Positions 44,513 through 51,573 of a stretch of DNA of 64,000 nucleotides are shown piece by piece. The notes beneath the pieces were generated by a model. That model searched no databases. It saw nothing but the letters and a program-made list of their open reading frames with translations, and had not been told where the DNA came from. Position 1 is the stretch's first letter. Every line of letters starts with the position of its first letter. The stretch lies in the NCBI GenBank assembly GCA_964600365.1, contig CAZRJG010000002.1, positions 1 through 64,000 on the forward strand. The letters run 5' to 3'. Position numbers and translations under genes: made by a program. This DNA comes from GCA-020352575 sp964600365 (lineage in GTDB: Bacteria > Actinomycetota > Acidimicrobiia > Spongiisociales > JAENVV01).

Positions 44513-46278
44513 TGCCGCTCATCGGCACCGCAGGACACGTCGACCACGGCAAGTCCACCCTCATCGCCGCCCTCACCGGACGGGATCCGGACCGCTGGGC
44601 CGAGGAGAAGGAGCGAGGCCTGACGATCGACCTCGGCTTCGCATGGACTCACCTCGGCGACACCGAGGTGTCCTTCGTCGATGTGCCCGGCCACGAGCGG
44701 TTCCTCAAGAACATGCTCGCCGGGATCGAACCGATCGACGTCGCCCTGTTCGTCGTGGCAGCGGATGAGGGTTGGTCGGCCCAGTCGGAGGAACACCTCT
44801 CGGTCATCGACCTCCTCGGCATCTCCACGGGTGTCATCGCCCTCACAAAGGTTGATCGCGTCGACGACGACCTCGTGGAACTCGCTTCCCTCGAGGCAGA
44901 GGAACGCCTCACCGGGACGTCGTTGGAAGGGGCACAGGTCGTGCCGGTCTCCGCTGTGCGGGGCGACGGAATGGACGCATTGCGCAGCGCCCTCGCCGGG
45001 CTCGTCGCGCACGCGACCCCTCGGCCCGGCCCGCCGACCCTCTGGATCGACCGCTCCTTCTCGGTTGCGGGCGCCGGGACCATCGTCACGGGCACCCTGT
45101 CGGGGGGATCGGTTGCGGTCGGCGACGACCTCATCCACCTCCCCACGGGGGATCGCACGCGAATCCGCACCATCCAGAGCCATGAGACGGACCTCGCCGA
45201 GGTCGGCCCGGGGCGACGGATCGCACTCGGGGTTCCCGACCTCTCCCGTGGGGCGGCGGTCCGCGGGTCCGTGCTCACGGTTCCCGGGGTGCGCACCACC
45301 TCGACCACGCTGCTGGTCGACCTCCACCCCGCCCGTGGCTTCGAGGACGCCACCTCGAGCCGCGGTGCGTTCCACGTCCACCTGGGATCGGGCGACTGGC
45401 CGGCAACACTCCGGACCATCGATGAGAGGACCGCACTCGTGGACCTCGACACCCCGATCCCGGTGGTGGTCGGGGATCGCTGCATCATCCGCGATGCGGG
45501 GCGACGAGCCGTGGTGGCGGGAGGTGTCGTCCTCCATCCCTTCCCCGAGCGTCGTCGACGAGCCGCCGCCGCGGCCGCAGTGCGCCTCCGATCCACACGA
45601 GGGGGCACGCCGGATGACGTCGCCGACGCACTGCTCGAGACAGCCGGCGTCGCCGAGCTCGCCAGGCTCGCAACCGCGTCGGGGGGCGGCGCGCCTCGAC
45701 GGGCGGTGGTCGCAGGCACGGTGGCCGCCACTCGGGAACAGTTGGAGGCCGCTGCCGGGCGGGCGGTCGCGGCGGCGCGGGCCCATCACCTGGAACACCC
45801 GCTCAGAGACGGCATCCCCAAGGCCGAGCTGGGTGCGGCATCGGGCCTCCCGCCCGAGTTCGTGGATGCCGTCATCGCCGCAAGGCCGGAGCTCGAAGCA
45901 GTCGGCGCAACGGTCGCCGCCGACGGGCATCGGCCCGGGCTCTCCCACGCCCACGAAGCCGCGTGGCGTGCAGCTCGCGGCCTCCTGTCCGACGCTGGCT
46001 TCTCGCCGCCCCGGGCCAGCGAGCTCCTCGCCGACGGCGAGCTCACACACGTGCTCACGCGGCGAGAACAGCTCGTCCAGGTCGGTGAGTTCCTGTACCT
46101 CCCGGACACGCTCGCCGAGGTGGAAGGGGTGCTTCGCACGCTCCCGTCACCGTTCACCGTCTCGGAGGCGAAGGACGCGCTGGGCATCTCGCGCAAGCAC
46201 GCGGTGCCGCTCATGGAGTGGTGCGATGCGAACGGCGTGACCCGGAGGTCGGGCGACGGCCGGGCGGTGCGGGACTAG
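44512..46278 (+). CDS. selB: Selenocysteine-specific elongation factor
   Basis: A 588-residue SelB. The GTPase domain has G1 GTAGHVDHGKST, G3 VDVPGHERFLKNML, and G4 ALTKVDRVDD; EF-Tu-like barrels follow, and the C-terminal third shows winged-helix repeats that read the SECIS RNA (ending SEAKDALGISRKHAVPLMEWCD). It brings selenocysteyl-tRNA to UGA. Coupled to selA; selD, selC and a selenoprotein must lie elsewhere if the pathway is complete. Its stop interlocks with whiB. Confidence 0.95.
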   Translation: MPLIGTAGHVDHGKSTLIAALTGRDPDRWAEEKERGLTIDLGFAWTHLGDTEVSFVDVPGHERFLKNMLAGIEPIDVALFVVAADEGWSAQSEEHLSVIDLLGISTGVIALTKVDRVDDDLVELASLEAEERLTGTSLEGAQVVPVSAVRGDGMDALRSALAGLVAHATPRPGPPTLWIDRSFSVAGAGTIVTGTLSGGSVAVGDDLIHLPTGDRTRIRTIQSHETDLAEVGPGRRIALGVPDLSRGAAVRGSVLTVPGVRTTSTTLLVDLHPARGFEDATSSRGAFHVHLGSGDWPATLRTIDERTALVDLDTPIPVVVGDRCIIRDAGRRAVVAGGVVLHPFPERRRRAAAAAAVRLRSTRGGTPDDVADALLETAGVAELARLATASGGGAPRRAVVAGTVAATREQLEAAAGRAVAAARAHHLEHPLRDGIPKAELGAASGLPPEFVDAVIAARPELEAVGATVAADGHRPGLSHAHEAAWRAARGLLSDAGFSPPRASELLADGELTHVLTRREQLVQVGEFLYLPDTLAEVEGVLRTLPSPFTVSEAKDALGISRKHAVPLMEWCDANGVTRRSGDGRAVRD

Positions 46279-46535
46279 CGACCGGCAGAGGCCGAGAGAG
46301 CCCGCTTGCGGTCGGACTCGGTCATGCCGCCCCAGATGCCATACGCCTCGCGCAGCGTGAGGGCGTACTCTCGGCATTCGGTGAGGACGGGACACACCTG
46401 GCAGATCGCCTTCGCCCGCGTCTCGCGGCGCTCGCGATCGTCCTTCCTCTCGAAGGCGGTGGGCGGGAAGAACAGGTGTGCGTGGTTCCCTCGGCACATG
46501 CCCTCGGTATGCCAATCGGTCACCTGCTGCTGCAC
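46275..46535 (-). CDS. WhiB-family Fe-S transcriptional regulator
   Basis: An 86-residue WhiB-like protein with the four cluster Cys (MCRGN, ICQVCPVLTECREYA) and the turn GIWGGMTE, followed by a basic tail SDRKRALSASAGR. Start chosen at GTG 46535: AGGAG lies 7 nt upstream, and the longer frame's ATG at 46577 falls within the predicted -10 hexamer. WhiB proteins are actinobacteria-specific [4Fe-4S] partners of the main sigma factor. Confidence 0.9.
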   Translation of the reverse strand: MQQQVTDWHTEGMCRGNHAHLFFPPTAFERKDDRERRETRAKAICQVCPVLTECREYALTLREAYGIWGGMTESDRKRALSASAGR

Positions 46536-46572
46536 CACCACACTCCTCACTGCCTCGCGGTCGTGCCGAGGG

Positions 46573-46616
46573 AACATAGTGGGGGGATCCCAAGGTGTCT
46601 AGGGATGGATCCCCCC
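46573..46616 (-). promoter_or_regulatory. whiB promoter with overlapping inverted repeat
   Basis: On the minus strand TAGACA (46601-46596) and TATGTT (46578-46573) are separated by exactly 17 bp, a good sigma-70-type pair. A perfect 10-bp inverted repeat, GGGGGGATCC (46581-46590) and GGATCCCCCC (46607-46616), brackets the -35 element and is a candidate operator. Confidence 0.55.
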
Positions 46617-46755
46617 GACGCGCGCAGTTCCCACGTCCGGCGCATCGATCACTCACGGCCTGAGTCGTCCCTCAAACGCAGGATCAAACGCCAGCCGAGT
46701 TCAGTGGGGACACATTCGGGTCAAGGGACTCGATCTGGCGCGGAAGGAGACCGGA

Positions 46756-47007
46756 ATGCCGCTCTACATGGATGTCCACACGCTCGAAGGAGGCGTCGCT
46801 GCGGCGGACGTCGCCGAGGCCCACAAGGCTGACCTGGCAACACAGGGCGCACACGGCGTCAACTACCTGAAGTACTGGGTGGACGAGGAGGCGGGGAAGA
46901 TCTTCTGCCTCGTCGACGCGCCAGACGCCGAAGCAGCGAACACCGTCCACCGAGAGGCACACGGCCTCGTCGCAGATGAGATCTACCCCGTCAGCGAACA
47001 CGAGTAG
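46756..47007 (+). CDS. DUF4242 (SCO4226-type nickel-binding) protein
   Basis: An 83-residue ferredoxin-like small protein. MPLYMDVHTLEGG and NYLKYWVDEEAGKIFCLVDAP, then HREAHGLVADEIYPV, match DUF4242; a Streptomyces member binds nickel. AAGGAG lies upstream of the ATG. It is followed 86 bp later by a BTAD/TPR regulator. The 178 bp upstream hold only the whiB promoter region. Confidence 0.82.
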   Translation: MPLYMDVHTLEGGVAAADVAEAHKADLATQGAHGVNYLKYWVDEEAGKIFCLVDAPDAEAANTVHREAHGLVADEIYPVSEHE

Positions 47008-47093
47008 CGGTACGCATCGCGGGCGGTTCGTTGCGAACACCACCCGCGATGCGCCGCCTCCCGACCGATGCCACGTGCAAGGATCCAGCCTCG

Positions 47094-48917
47094 ATGCCCA
47101 TACAGATCCAACTCCTCGGGCAACCCCGCATCTCCTGCGAGTCCAAGGAGGCGTATCGGTTCAGGGGCCGGAAGAGTTGGGCCCTGCTCGCCGTCCTCCT
47201 CCTGAGTGACAGAACCCGGACCCGTTCCGAACTCGCATCACTGCTGTTCTCCGAAGCGAACGACCCGCTCCGTGCACTTCGCTGGAGCCTTGCCGAGATC
47301 CGTCGCGCGCTGGGCGAATCGGGCTCCGTCGAGGGCGACCCGGTGGAGATCCGCCTCCCACCGGGATCGGTGGTCGACATCGAGGTGCTGACACGGGGCT
47401 CGTGGCGGGACGCCGTGCGCCTCGAAGGACTGGGTGGCGACCTCCTCGACGGCTTCGCCATCCGGGATGCGCCCGCCTTCTCTTCCTGGCTGCTCTCCGA
47501 GCAACGGCACGTCGCCGCGGTGTCGGAGGCGATCCTCCACGAAGCGGCACTGGGGTCGATGTCCGCGGGCGACACGACCGACGCCATCCGGTTCGCGGTG
47601 CGTGCGACGACGCTGAATCCCTTCGACGAGAACCACCAGGCGCTCCTCCTCCGGCTGTACCGCCGAGCCGGCGATGAGGAGTCGGCAGCGCGCCAGTTCG
47701 CTGCGTACAAATCCCTCGTCGACCGGGAGTTGGGCACGACACCCGGGCCGGTCATCCATGCGGCGATGCGTGTCGAGCCAGCGGACCTCGCCGCCGAGCC
47801 GAGTCCCGCAGAGGTGGAGGCGATCATCGAGGCCGGCTCGGCCGCCGTGGCCGCGGGGGCCATCGAGTCGGGCGTCGAGTCCCTTCGGACCGCGGTACGC
47901 CTCGCCGATCGCGCGGGGGAACGGGGCGCTCGCATCCGGTCCCGTCTCGTCCTCGCCGAGGCACTCATCCACTCCCTCAGGGGCTTCGACGAGGACGGCG
48001 TCGCGGCACTCCACGAGATCGAGGCAATCGCCAAGGGCCCAGGCGACAACCCCTCGGTGGCCCGGGCGCGCGTCGAACTGGGCTACGTCGACTTCCTCCG
48101 GGCCCGCTACGACCGCTCCGTGAAGTGGCTCACCGATGCCCTTCGGACCGATGCCGACCTGCCAACCATCGCCAAGGCGTCGACGTACCTCGGGTGCGTC
48201 GAGAGCGACCGGGCCGACTACCCGACCGCCCGCGCGCTCCTGGAGCGGGGGCTGCGATCCGCGCAGGACGCGGGGAGCCTCCGACTCGAGGCGTTCGCAG
48301 CGTCGATGCTGGGGCGGATCGACCTGCTCCGGGGCGACCTCACCGCGGCGACACGGCATCTCGACCGAGCCACGGAGGTGGCCGAGCGGGACCACTGGCT
48401 CGCCTTCCTGCCGTGGCCCCAAGCGCTCCGCGGGGAGGTCGCGCTCACCCGTGGCGATCTCGACGAGGCCGAGGAGTCGCTGCACCATGCCTTCGCCCGT
48501 GCTTGTCAGCTCGGCGATCCCTGCTGGGAGGGACTTGCCTCGAGGGGCCTCGCCCTCGTCGCGGAACGCCGGGGTGACGTCGGGTCGGCATTCGACCTCC
48601 TCGTCGACGCGCGCAGGCGAAACGGCCGGTTCGCCGACCCCTACGTGTGGCTCGACGGCTACATCCTGGACACGCAGTGCACGCTGGGGCTTCGCCACGA
48701 CCATCCCGACACGGCCAGGTGGGTCGAGGCGATGCAGGACCTCACGTCCCGGACCGACATGAAGGAACTCGTTGCACGAGCGCTGCATCACAGCGGTCGA
48801 CTGGGGAACGCCGGCGACGGGGAGGCGGCCGCAATGGTCGCCTCGGAGATCGAGAGCCCCGTGCTCACCGGGCTGATCGGGAACGCGCCCGGGCGAGCAT
48901 CGGGCCGGGCGGGCTAG
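47094..48917 (+). CDS. BTAD/SARP-like regulator with TPR repeats
   Basis: A 607-residue protein: an N-terminal winged helix (IQLLGQPRISCESKEAYRFRGRKSWALLAVLLL, about residues 3-95; shown in parts as IQLLGQPRI and RGRKSWALLAVLLL), a bacterial transcriptional-activation domain (about 105-245, ending GTTPGPVIHAAM) and a long array of TPR-like helices (265-600). No P-loop ATPase was seen, unlike large SARP regulators. The ATG at 47094 is 11 nt after AAGGAT. The target is unknown; the adjacent DUF4242 gene is the obvious candidate. Confidence 0.8.
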   Translation: MPIQIQLLGQPRISCESKEAYRFRGRKSWALLAVLLLSDRTRTRSELASLLFSEANDPLRALRWSLAEIRRALGESGSVEGDPVEIRLPPGSVVDIEVLTRGSWRDAVRLEGLGGDLLDGFAIRDAPAFSSWLLSEQRHVAAVSEAILHEAALGSMSAGDTTDAIRFAVRATTLNPFDENHQALLLRLYRRAGDEESAARQFAAYKSLVDRELGTTPGPVIHAAMRVEPADLAAEPSPAEVEAIIEAGSAAVAAGAIESGVESLRTAVRLADRAGERGARIRSRLVLAEALIHSLRGFDEDGVAALHEIEAIAKGPGDNPSVARARVELGYVDFLRARYDRSVKWLTDALRTDADLPTIAKASTYLGCVESDRADYPTARALLERGLRSAQDAGSLRLEAFAASMLGRIDLLRGDLTAATRHLDRATEVAERDHWLAFLPWPQALRGEVALTRGDLDEAEESLHHAFARACQLGDPCWEGLASRGLALVAERRGDVGSAFDLLVDARRRNGRFADPYVWLDGYILDTQCTLGLRHDHPDTARWVEAMQDLTSRTDMKELVARALHHSGRLGNAGDGEAAAMVASEIESPVLTGLIGNAPGRASGRAG

Positions 48918-49312
48918 CTGCACCCGGTACGCCGGTACACGACCATCCACGCACTCCCGAAGCGCTCCCGTTCCTCGTCGGTCGACCGGCGCAGGAACGG
49001 TCCCTCCCGCGGCGACCACCCCTCGGGAGTGGGTTCGAGCAGGTTCGCTTCGGTGCGACGGGAGTAGCTGCTCAACCGGTTCCCCAGGTAGGTGAGCACC
49101 GAGTAGCGGGTACCCGATCCGTACAGCCCGTAGCGCTCCACGAGCGCGTCCCATCGATCCGGGAACGCCGCCGCGAAGGCATCGGCGAACGCCAGGATCG
49201 AAAAGGAGGGGGCCATCAGCTCGATCGTCGCCTCCACCTCTTCGTCGGGGACGAGGGGGATCCTGTCTCCATCCGCTGCGTGGCCCGAGGCTACGCGCGC
49301 ACGCGCCGCCAT
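48914..49312 (-). CDS. Hypothetical protein
   Basis: A 132-residue soluble protein, acidic in its first half (VPDEEVEATIELMAPSFSIL) with a FADAFAAAFPDRWDALVERYG helix. No signal or TM segment and no family recognised. The codon pattern looks coding. Its TAG stop interlocks with that of the convergent BTAD gene. A 21-bp-stem terminator lies just upstream of its start. Confidence 0.6.
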   Translation of the reverse strand: MAARARVASGHAADGDRIPLVPDEEVEATIELMAPSFSILAFADAFAAAFPDRWDALVERYGLYGSGTRYSVLTYLGNRLSSYSRRTEANLLEPTPEGWSPREGPFLRRSTDEERERFGSAWMVVYRRTGCS

Positions 49313-49338
49313 CGGGTTCCCGCCCCCGGCACCCGACC

Positions 49339-49383
49339 GACACCAGGCAGGGCCGCCCCGTCGGGGCGGCCCTGCCTGGTGTC
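49339..49383. terminator. Very strong hairpin at the left end of the integrated element
   Basis: A 21-bp perfect stem (49339-49359 with 49363-49383) with loop GTC abuts the tRNA-Pro fragment. It is probably the original terminator of the tRNA gene, now displaced. Confidence 0.7.
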
Positions 49384-49386
49384 TCT

Positions 49387-49431
49387 TGGTCGGGACGGTC
49401 GGATTTGAACCGACGACCTCAGCGTCCCGAA
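49387..49431 (-). repeat. attachment-site copy: 3' fragment of tRNA-Pro
   Basis: It matches tRNA-Pro from the anticodon loop to CCA, but the 5' half is absent; the sequence before it cannot form the anticodon stem. It marks the far junction of the element. Confidence 0.8.
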
Positions 49432-49524
49432 GGCGCCCGCCATGGACTGAGGCGTACTCCTGCGGACCAAAACCCCAGGTCAGAGCAGTACGGTGACTGC
49501 CGCGAACTGCGGTGGACGCCTACG

Positions 49525-49548
49525 GACGCGCGATGGACGCGCGATGGA
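49525..49548. repeat. 24-nt end repeat, left copy
   Basis: Two tandem 12-mers (GACGCGCGATGG) identical over 24 nt to 51372-51395 near the other end. Possible recombinase arm-binding sites. Confidence 0.65.
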
Positions 49549-49559
49549 GCGGGGTTCGG

Positions 49560-49841
49560 TCAGGCGACCTCGAGGAACCGGCGGATCGCCTCACGGATGA
49601 TCTCGCTGGTGGTGGTGTGCTCGGCTTCGGCGCGCGCTTCGATCGCAGCTCGCAGTTCGGGGTCGATGCGGACCGGCACGACGTCGGCCGGACCCGATCC
49701 CATCGGAGGCCGACCCCGGCGCCGGGTCTTGAGGGCTTCGACGTCGTATTCGGTCTCGGCGACCTCGTTGGCGAGTGCGTCGATCTCCTCGTCGGTGAGG
49801 GTGCGGCCGCTGCGCGTGCGATGGGTCTTCGCTTCCGTCAT
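49560..49841 (-). CDS. Ribbon-helix-helix (CopG-type) antitoxin-like protein
   Basis: A 93-residue protein with a basic middle (KTRRRGRPPMGSG) and a C-terminal ribbon-helix-helix: VVPVRIDPELRAAIEARA then TTTSEIIREAIRRFLEV. It starts within the stop of the upstream small gene (4-bp overlap), the usual coupling of toxin-antitoxin pairs with the antitoxin second. It would bind the palindrome before the pair. Confidence 0.75.
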   Translation of the reverse strand: MTEAKTHRTRSGRTLTDEEIDALANEVAETEYDVEALKTRRRGRPPMGSGPADVVPVRIDPELRAAIEARAEAEHTTTSEIIREAIRRFLEVA

Positions 49842-50101
49842 GGCATGTCCTCCCTGGTCTGCGGGAGCAAGTCGTAGAAGGTCGGTCGGAGCGGCATGGC
49901 GTGGATCACCAGATTGATGTCGTCGGCGAGTTCGAGCCAGATGATCTCCAGCAGATTGCCAGCTCGGTCGGGTCCGATGGCAAGGGCTTTGGGTGGGTCT
50001 GCGTCGGGGTCGAGGTCGATAATGGTGATGGCATGGTCGAGGGCGTGGAGGATGGCGGCATCGTCGATACCGTGCTTGCGGGCCGACCGGTGGATCTCCA
50101 C
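49838..50101 (-). CDS. Putative toxin partner of the RHH protein
   Basis: An 87-residue protein taken from GTG 50101 (VEIHRSARKHGIDDAAILHA, then GPDRAGNLLEIIWLEL and VIHAMPLRPTFYDLLP). This alpha/beta pattern is familiar as a small partner of RHH antitoxins, but I cannot name the toxin family or its target. The longer frame to 50302 runs through the promoter and is rejected. Upstream DNA is unusually AT-rich, a sign of transfer. Confidence 0.6.
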   Translation of the reverse strand: MEIHRSARKHGIDDAAILHALDHAITIIDLDPDADPPKALAIGPDRAGNLLEIIWLELADDINLVIHAMPLRPTFYDLLPQTREDMP

Positions 50102-50104
50102 ATC

Positions 50105-50114
50105 ACAATATTGT
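50105..50114. promoter_or_regulatory. Palindromic operator/promoter of the toxin-antitoxin-like pair
   Basis: ACAATATTGT is a perfect palindrome just upstream of the GTG at 50101 and overlaps the minus-strand -10 candidate TACAAT. It is a likely autoregulatory RHH operator. Confidence 0.5.
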
Positions 50115-50264
50115 AATACGAAAGTCAGGTGAAGGGAACCGACTGTCTGACATCGCTGGGGGATACGCCTACGTGTCAGCGTGTCGCCTGCGGCCGATCC
50201 TGGAAGTGCCGTTCCCGGGTGCTTTGCGGAATGTGCGATATGGCACCGTATTTGGTGTTCTGGG

Positions 50265-50660
50265 CTACTCGGCGAGGTCGATGGTTCCGTCGCGTCGGCC
50301 ACCTTCGGAGAAGGTTCGGAATCCGATCAGGGCCATGAGGAACCAGACGGCGCCGATGAGCAGTTCGAGGCCTAGCTCCCCGAACGCCCCAGACGAGATC
50401 CCGTTTGTGAGCAGGTCCCGCGTACCGAGGAGTCCGTGGTGGAGCGGAAGTAGGTTGGCGATCTGTTGCACCCATTCGGGAAAGACCTCGGTGGCGACGT
50501 TGACGCCGCCGATGGCGACGAGGGTGTAGAAGACGAAGTTGAAGAGGATGTTGCCGATGCGGAGGCGTCGGATGCTGATCGCGGCGAGGAAGAGGCCGAG
50601 CCCGTAGGAGCCGAGAGCGACGGCGATGAGGCCGACCGGCAGAAGCCACCAGTGGCCGGC
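50265..50660 (-). pseudogene. ABC-2 type transporter permease, 5'-truncated
   Basis: The minus strand reads as an in-frame C-terminal permease fragment of about 130 residues: LLPVGLIAVALGSYGLGLFL, then PEWVQQIANLLPLHHGLLGT and LLIGAVWFLMALIGF, ending at the TAG at 50267-50265. The 5' part is missing: homology stops at about 50660, where a truncated recombinase begins on the other strand. The partner ATPase gene is absent. Confidence 0.65.
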
Positions 50661-51373
50661 TCAACGCCGCCGTGCTCGACGATCGGATCGCCCGGTCACC
50701 CTGTCGGGGCATTCGGCTGCCGGCCATCCAACCGACCGACCGGCCCGTGCTCACGGCTTCCCAGTTGGCGGATCTCACTGAGGCGCTGGGACCCGACTAC
50801 GGGCTGATGGTGCATCTCGGGGCGGTGCTCGGGCTGCGGTGGGGTGAATGCGCCGGACTCCGCATCGGTCGGATCGACTTCGACCGAGCGACCGTCGCCA
50901 TCACCGAACAGGTCACCCGGGGCGCCGGAGGCCGCTCGGTCCTCGGGCCACCCAAGTCCCAGGCCGCCCGCAGGACCCTGGCCGCACCGCCGGTGCTCAC
51001 AGATCTCATCGCCGAGCACCTCGAGCGTCGGGGGCTCACAACCAGAGACACCCATGCCTTCCTGTTCGCCGGCTTGGACGGTGGACACCTCGACTACTCG
51101 AACTGGCTGCACCGAATCTGGTATCCCGCCCGCCAACAAGCCGGTGTCGAGTGGGCCCAATTCCACGACCTCCGCCGAGCAAACGCCACCGGACTCGTCC
51201 TCGAAGGCATCGACCTCAAGACCGCCCAAACCCGACTCGGGCACACCGACCCGAGGCTGACACTCGGCATCTACGCCCAAGCCAGCACCGAAGCCGACCG
51301 CCACGCCGCCGAACGACTCGGCGACCGATTCCTCCCGAAACGGGACCACGACAACGGAAGAGGCCTTATCTGA
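50657..51373 (+). pseudogene. Tyrosine recombinase/integrase, N-terminally truncated
   Basis: The catalytic domain is intact: LGLRWGECAGLRIGRID (first Arg), PKSQAARRTLAAPP (Lys), FHDLRRANAT (HxxR), RLGHTDPRLT (His) and LGIYAQA (Tyr nucleophile). Only a short lead (GRLNAAVLDDRIARSPCRGI) of the preceding domain remains; the SAM-like and arm-binding domains are gone at the junction with the permease fragment. It points at the intact tRNA-Pro, its presumed target. Confidence 0.75.
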
Positions 51374-51395
51374 CGCGCGATGGACGCGCGATGGA
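51372..51395. repeat. 24-nt end repeat, right copy
   Basis: Identical to 49525-49548 and overlapping the last bases of the recombinase stop codon. Confidence 0.65.
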
Positions 51396-51413
51396 AACCC
51401 CTCCCAAACCAGC

Positions 51414-51435
51414 GGGCCGCCCCGAAGGGCGGCCC
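51414..51435 (-). terminator. tRNA-Pro terminator
   Basis: GGGCCGCCC and GGGCGGCCC form a perfect 9-bp stem with loop CGAA; AAACCCC (51395) and GGGGTTT (51442) could add an outer stem. It lies 16 nt past the CCA end. Confidence 0.65.
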
Positions 51436-51451
51436 TGACCTGGGGTTTCTC

Positions 51452-51528
51452 TGGTCGGGACGGTGGGATTTGAACCCACGACCTCAGCGTCCCGAACGCT
51501 GCGCGCTGCCAAACTGCGCCACGTCCCG
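51452..51528 (-). tRNA. tRNA-Pro(CGG)
   Basis: A full cloverleaf is visible on the minus strand: acceptor CGGGACG/CGTCCCG, D arm with GGCAGC, anticodon stem CAGCG/CGCTG around loop TTCGGGA (anticodon CGG), T arm with GGTTCAAATCC, discriminator A and encoded CCA (51454-51452). It is the integration target of the adjacent element, whose attachment copy restores the 3' half. Confidence 0.93.
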
Positions 51529-51573
51529 ATCGGGTGCGTGAGGATAGGACGCGCGACAGCCCAAACGGAACCG

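Larger units (their letters stand above)
49387..51496. mobile_element. Small decayed integrative element in tRNA-Pro
   Basis: The two ends carry the same 45-nt segment in the same orientation (49387-49431 and 51452-51496): the 3' part of tRNA-Pro from the anticodon loop through CCA. They differ only at two bases that form one T-stem pair (compensatory swap). Between them lie a toxin-antitoxin-like pair, a truncated ABC-2 permease and a truncated tyrosine recombinase directed at the intact tRNA. This is the classic signature of tRNA-targeted integration followed by internal deletion. Confidence 0.8.

Noticed and set aside
46536..46577. Longer whiB N terminus from ATG 46577
   Set aside because: That ATG is part of the predicted -10 hexamer; AGGAG points to GTG 46535.
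49387..49460. A second functional tRNA-Pro
   Set aside because: Only the 3' half is present; the preceding bases cannot form the 5' acceptor or anticodon strand, so it is an attachment-site remnant.
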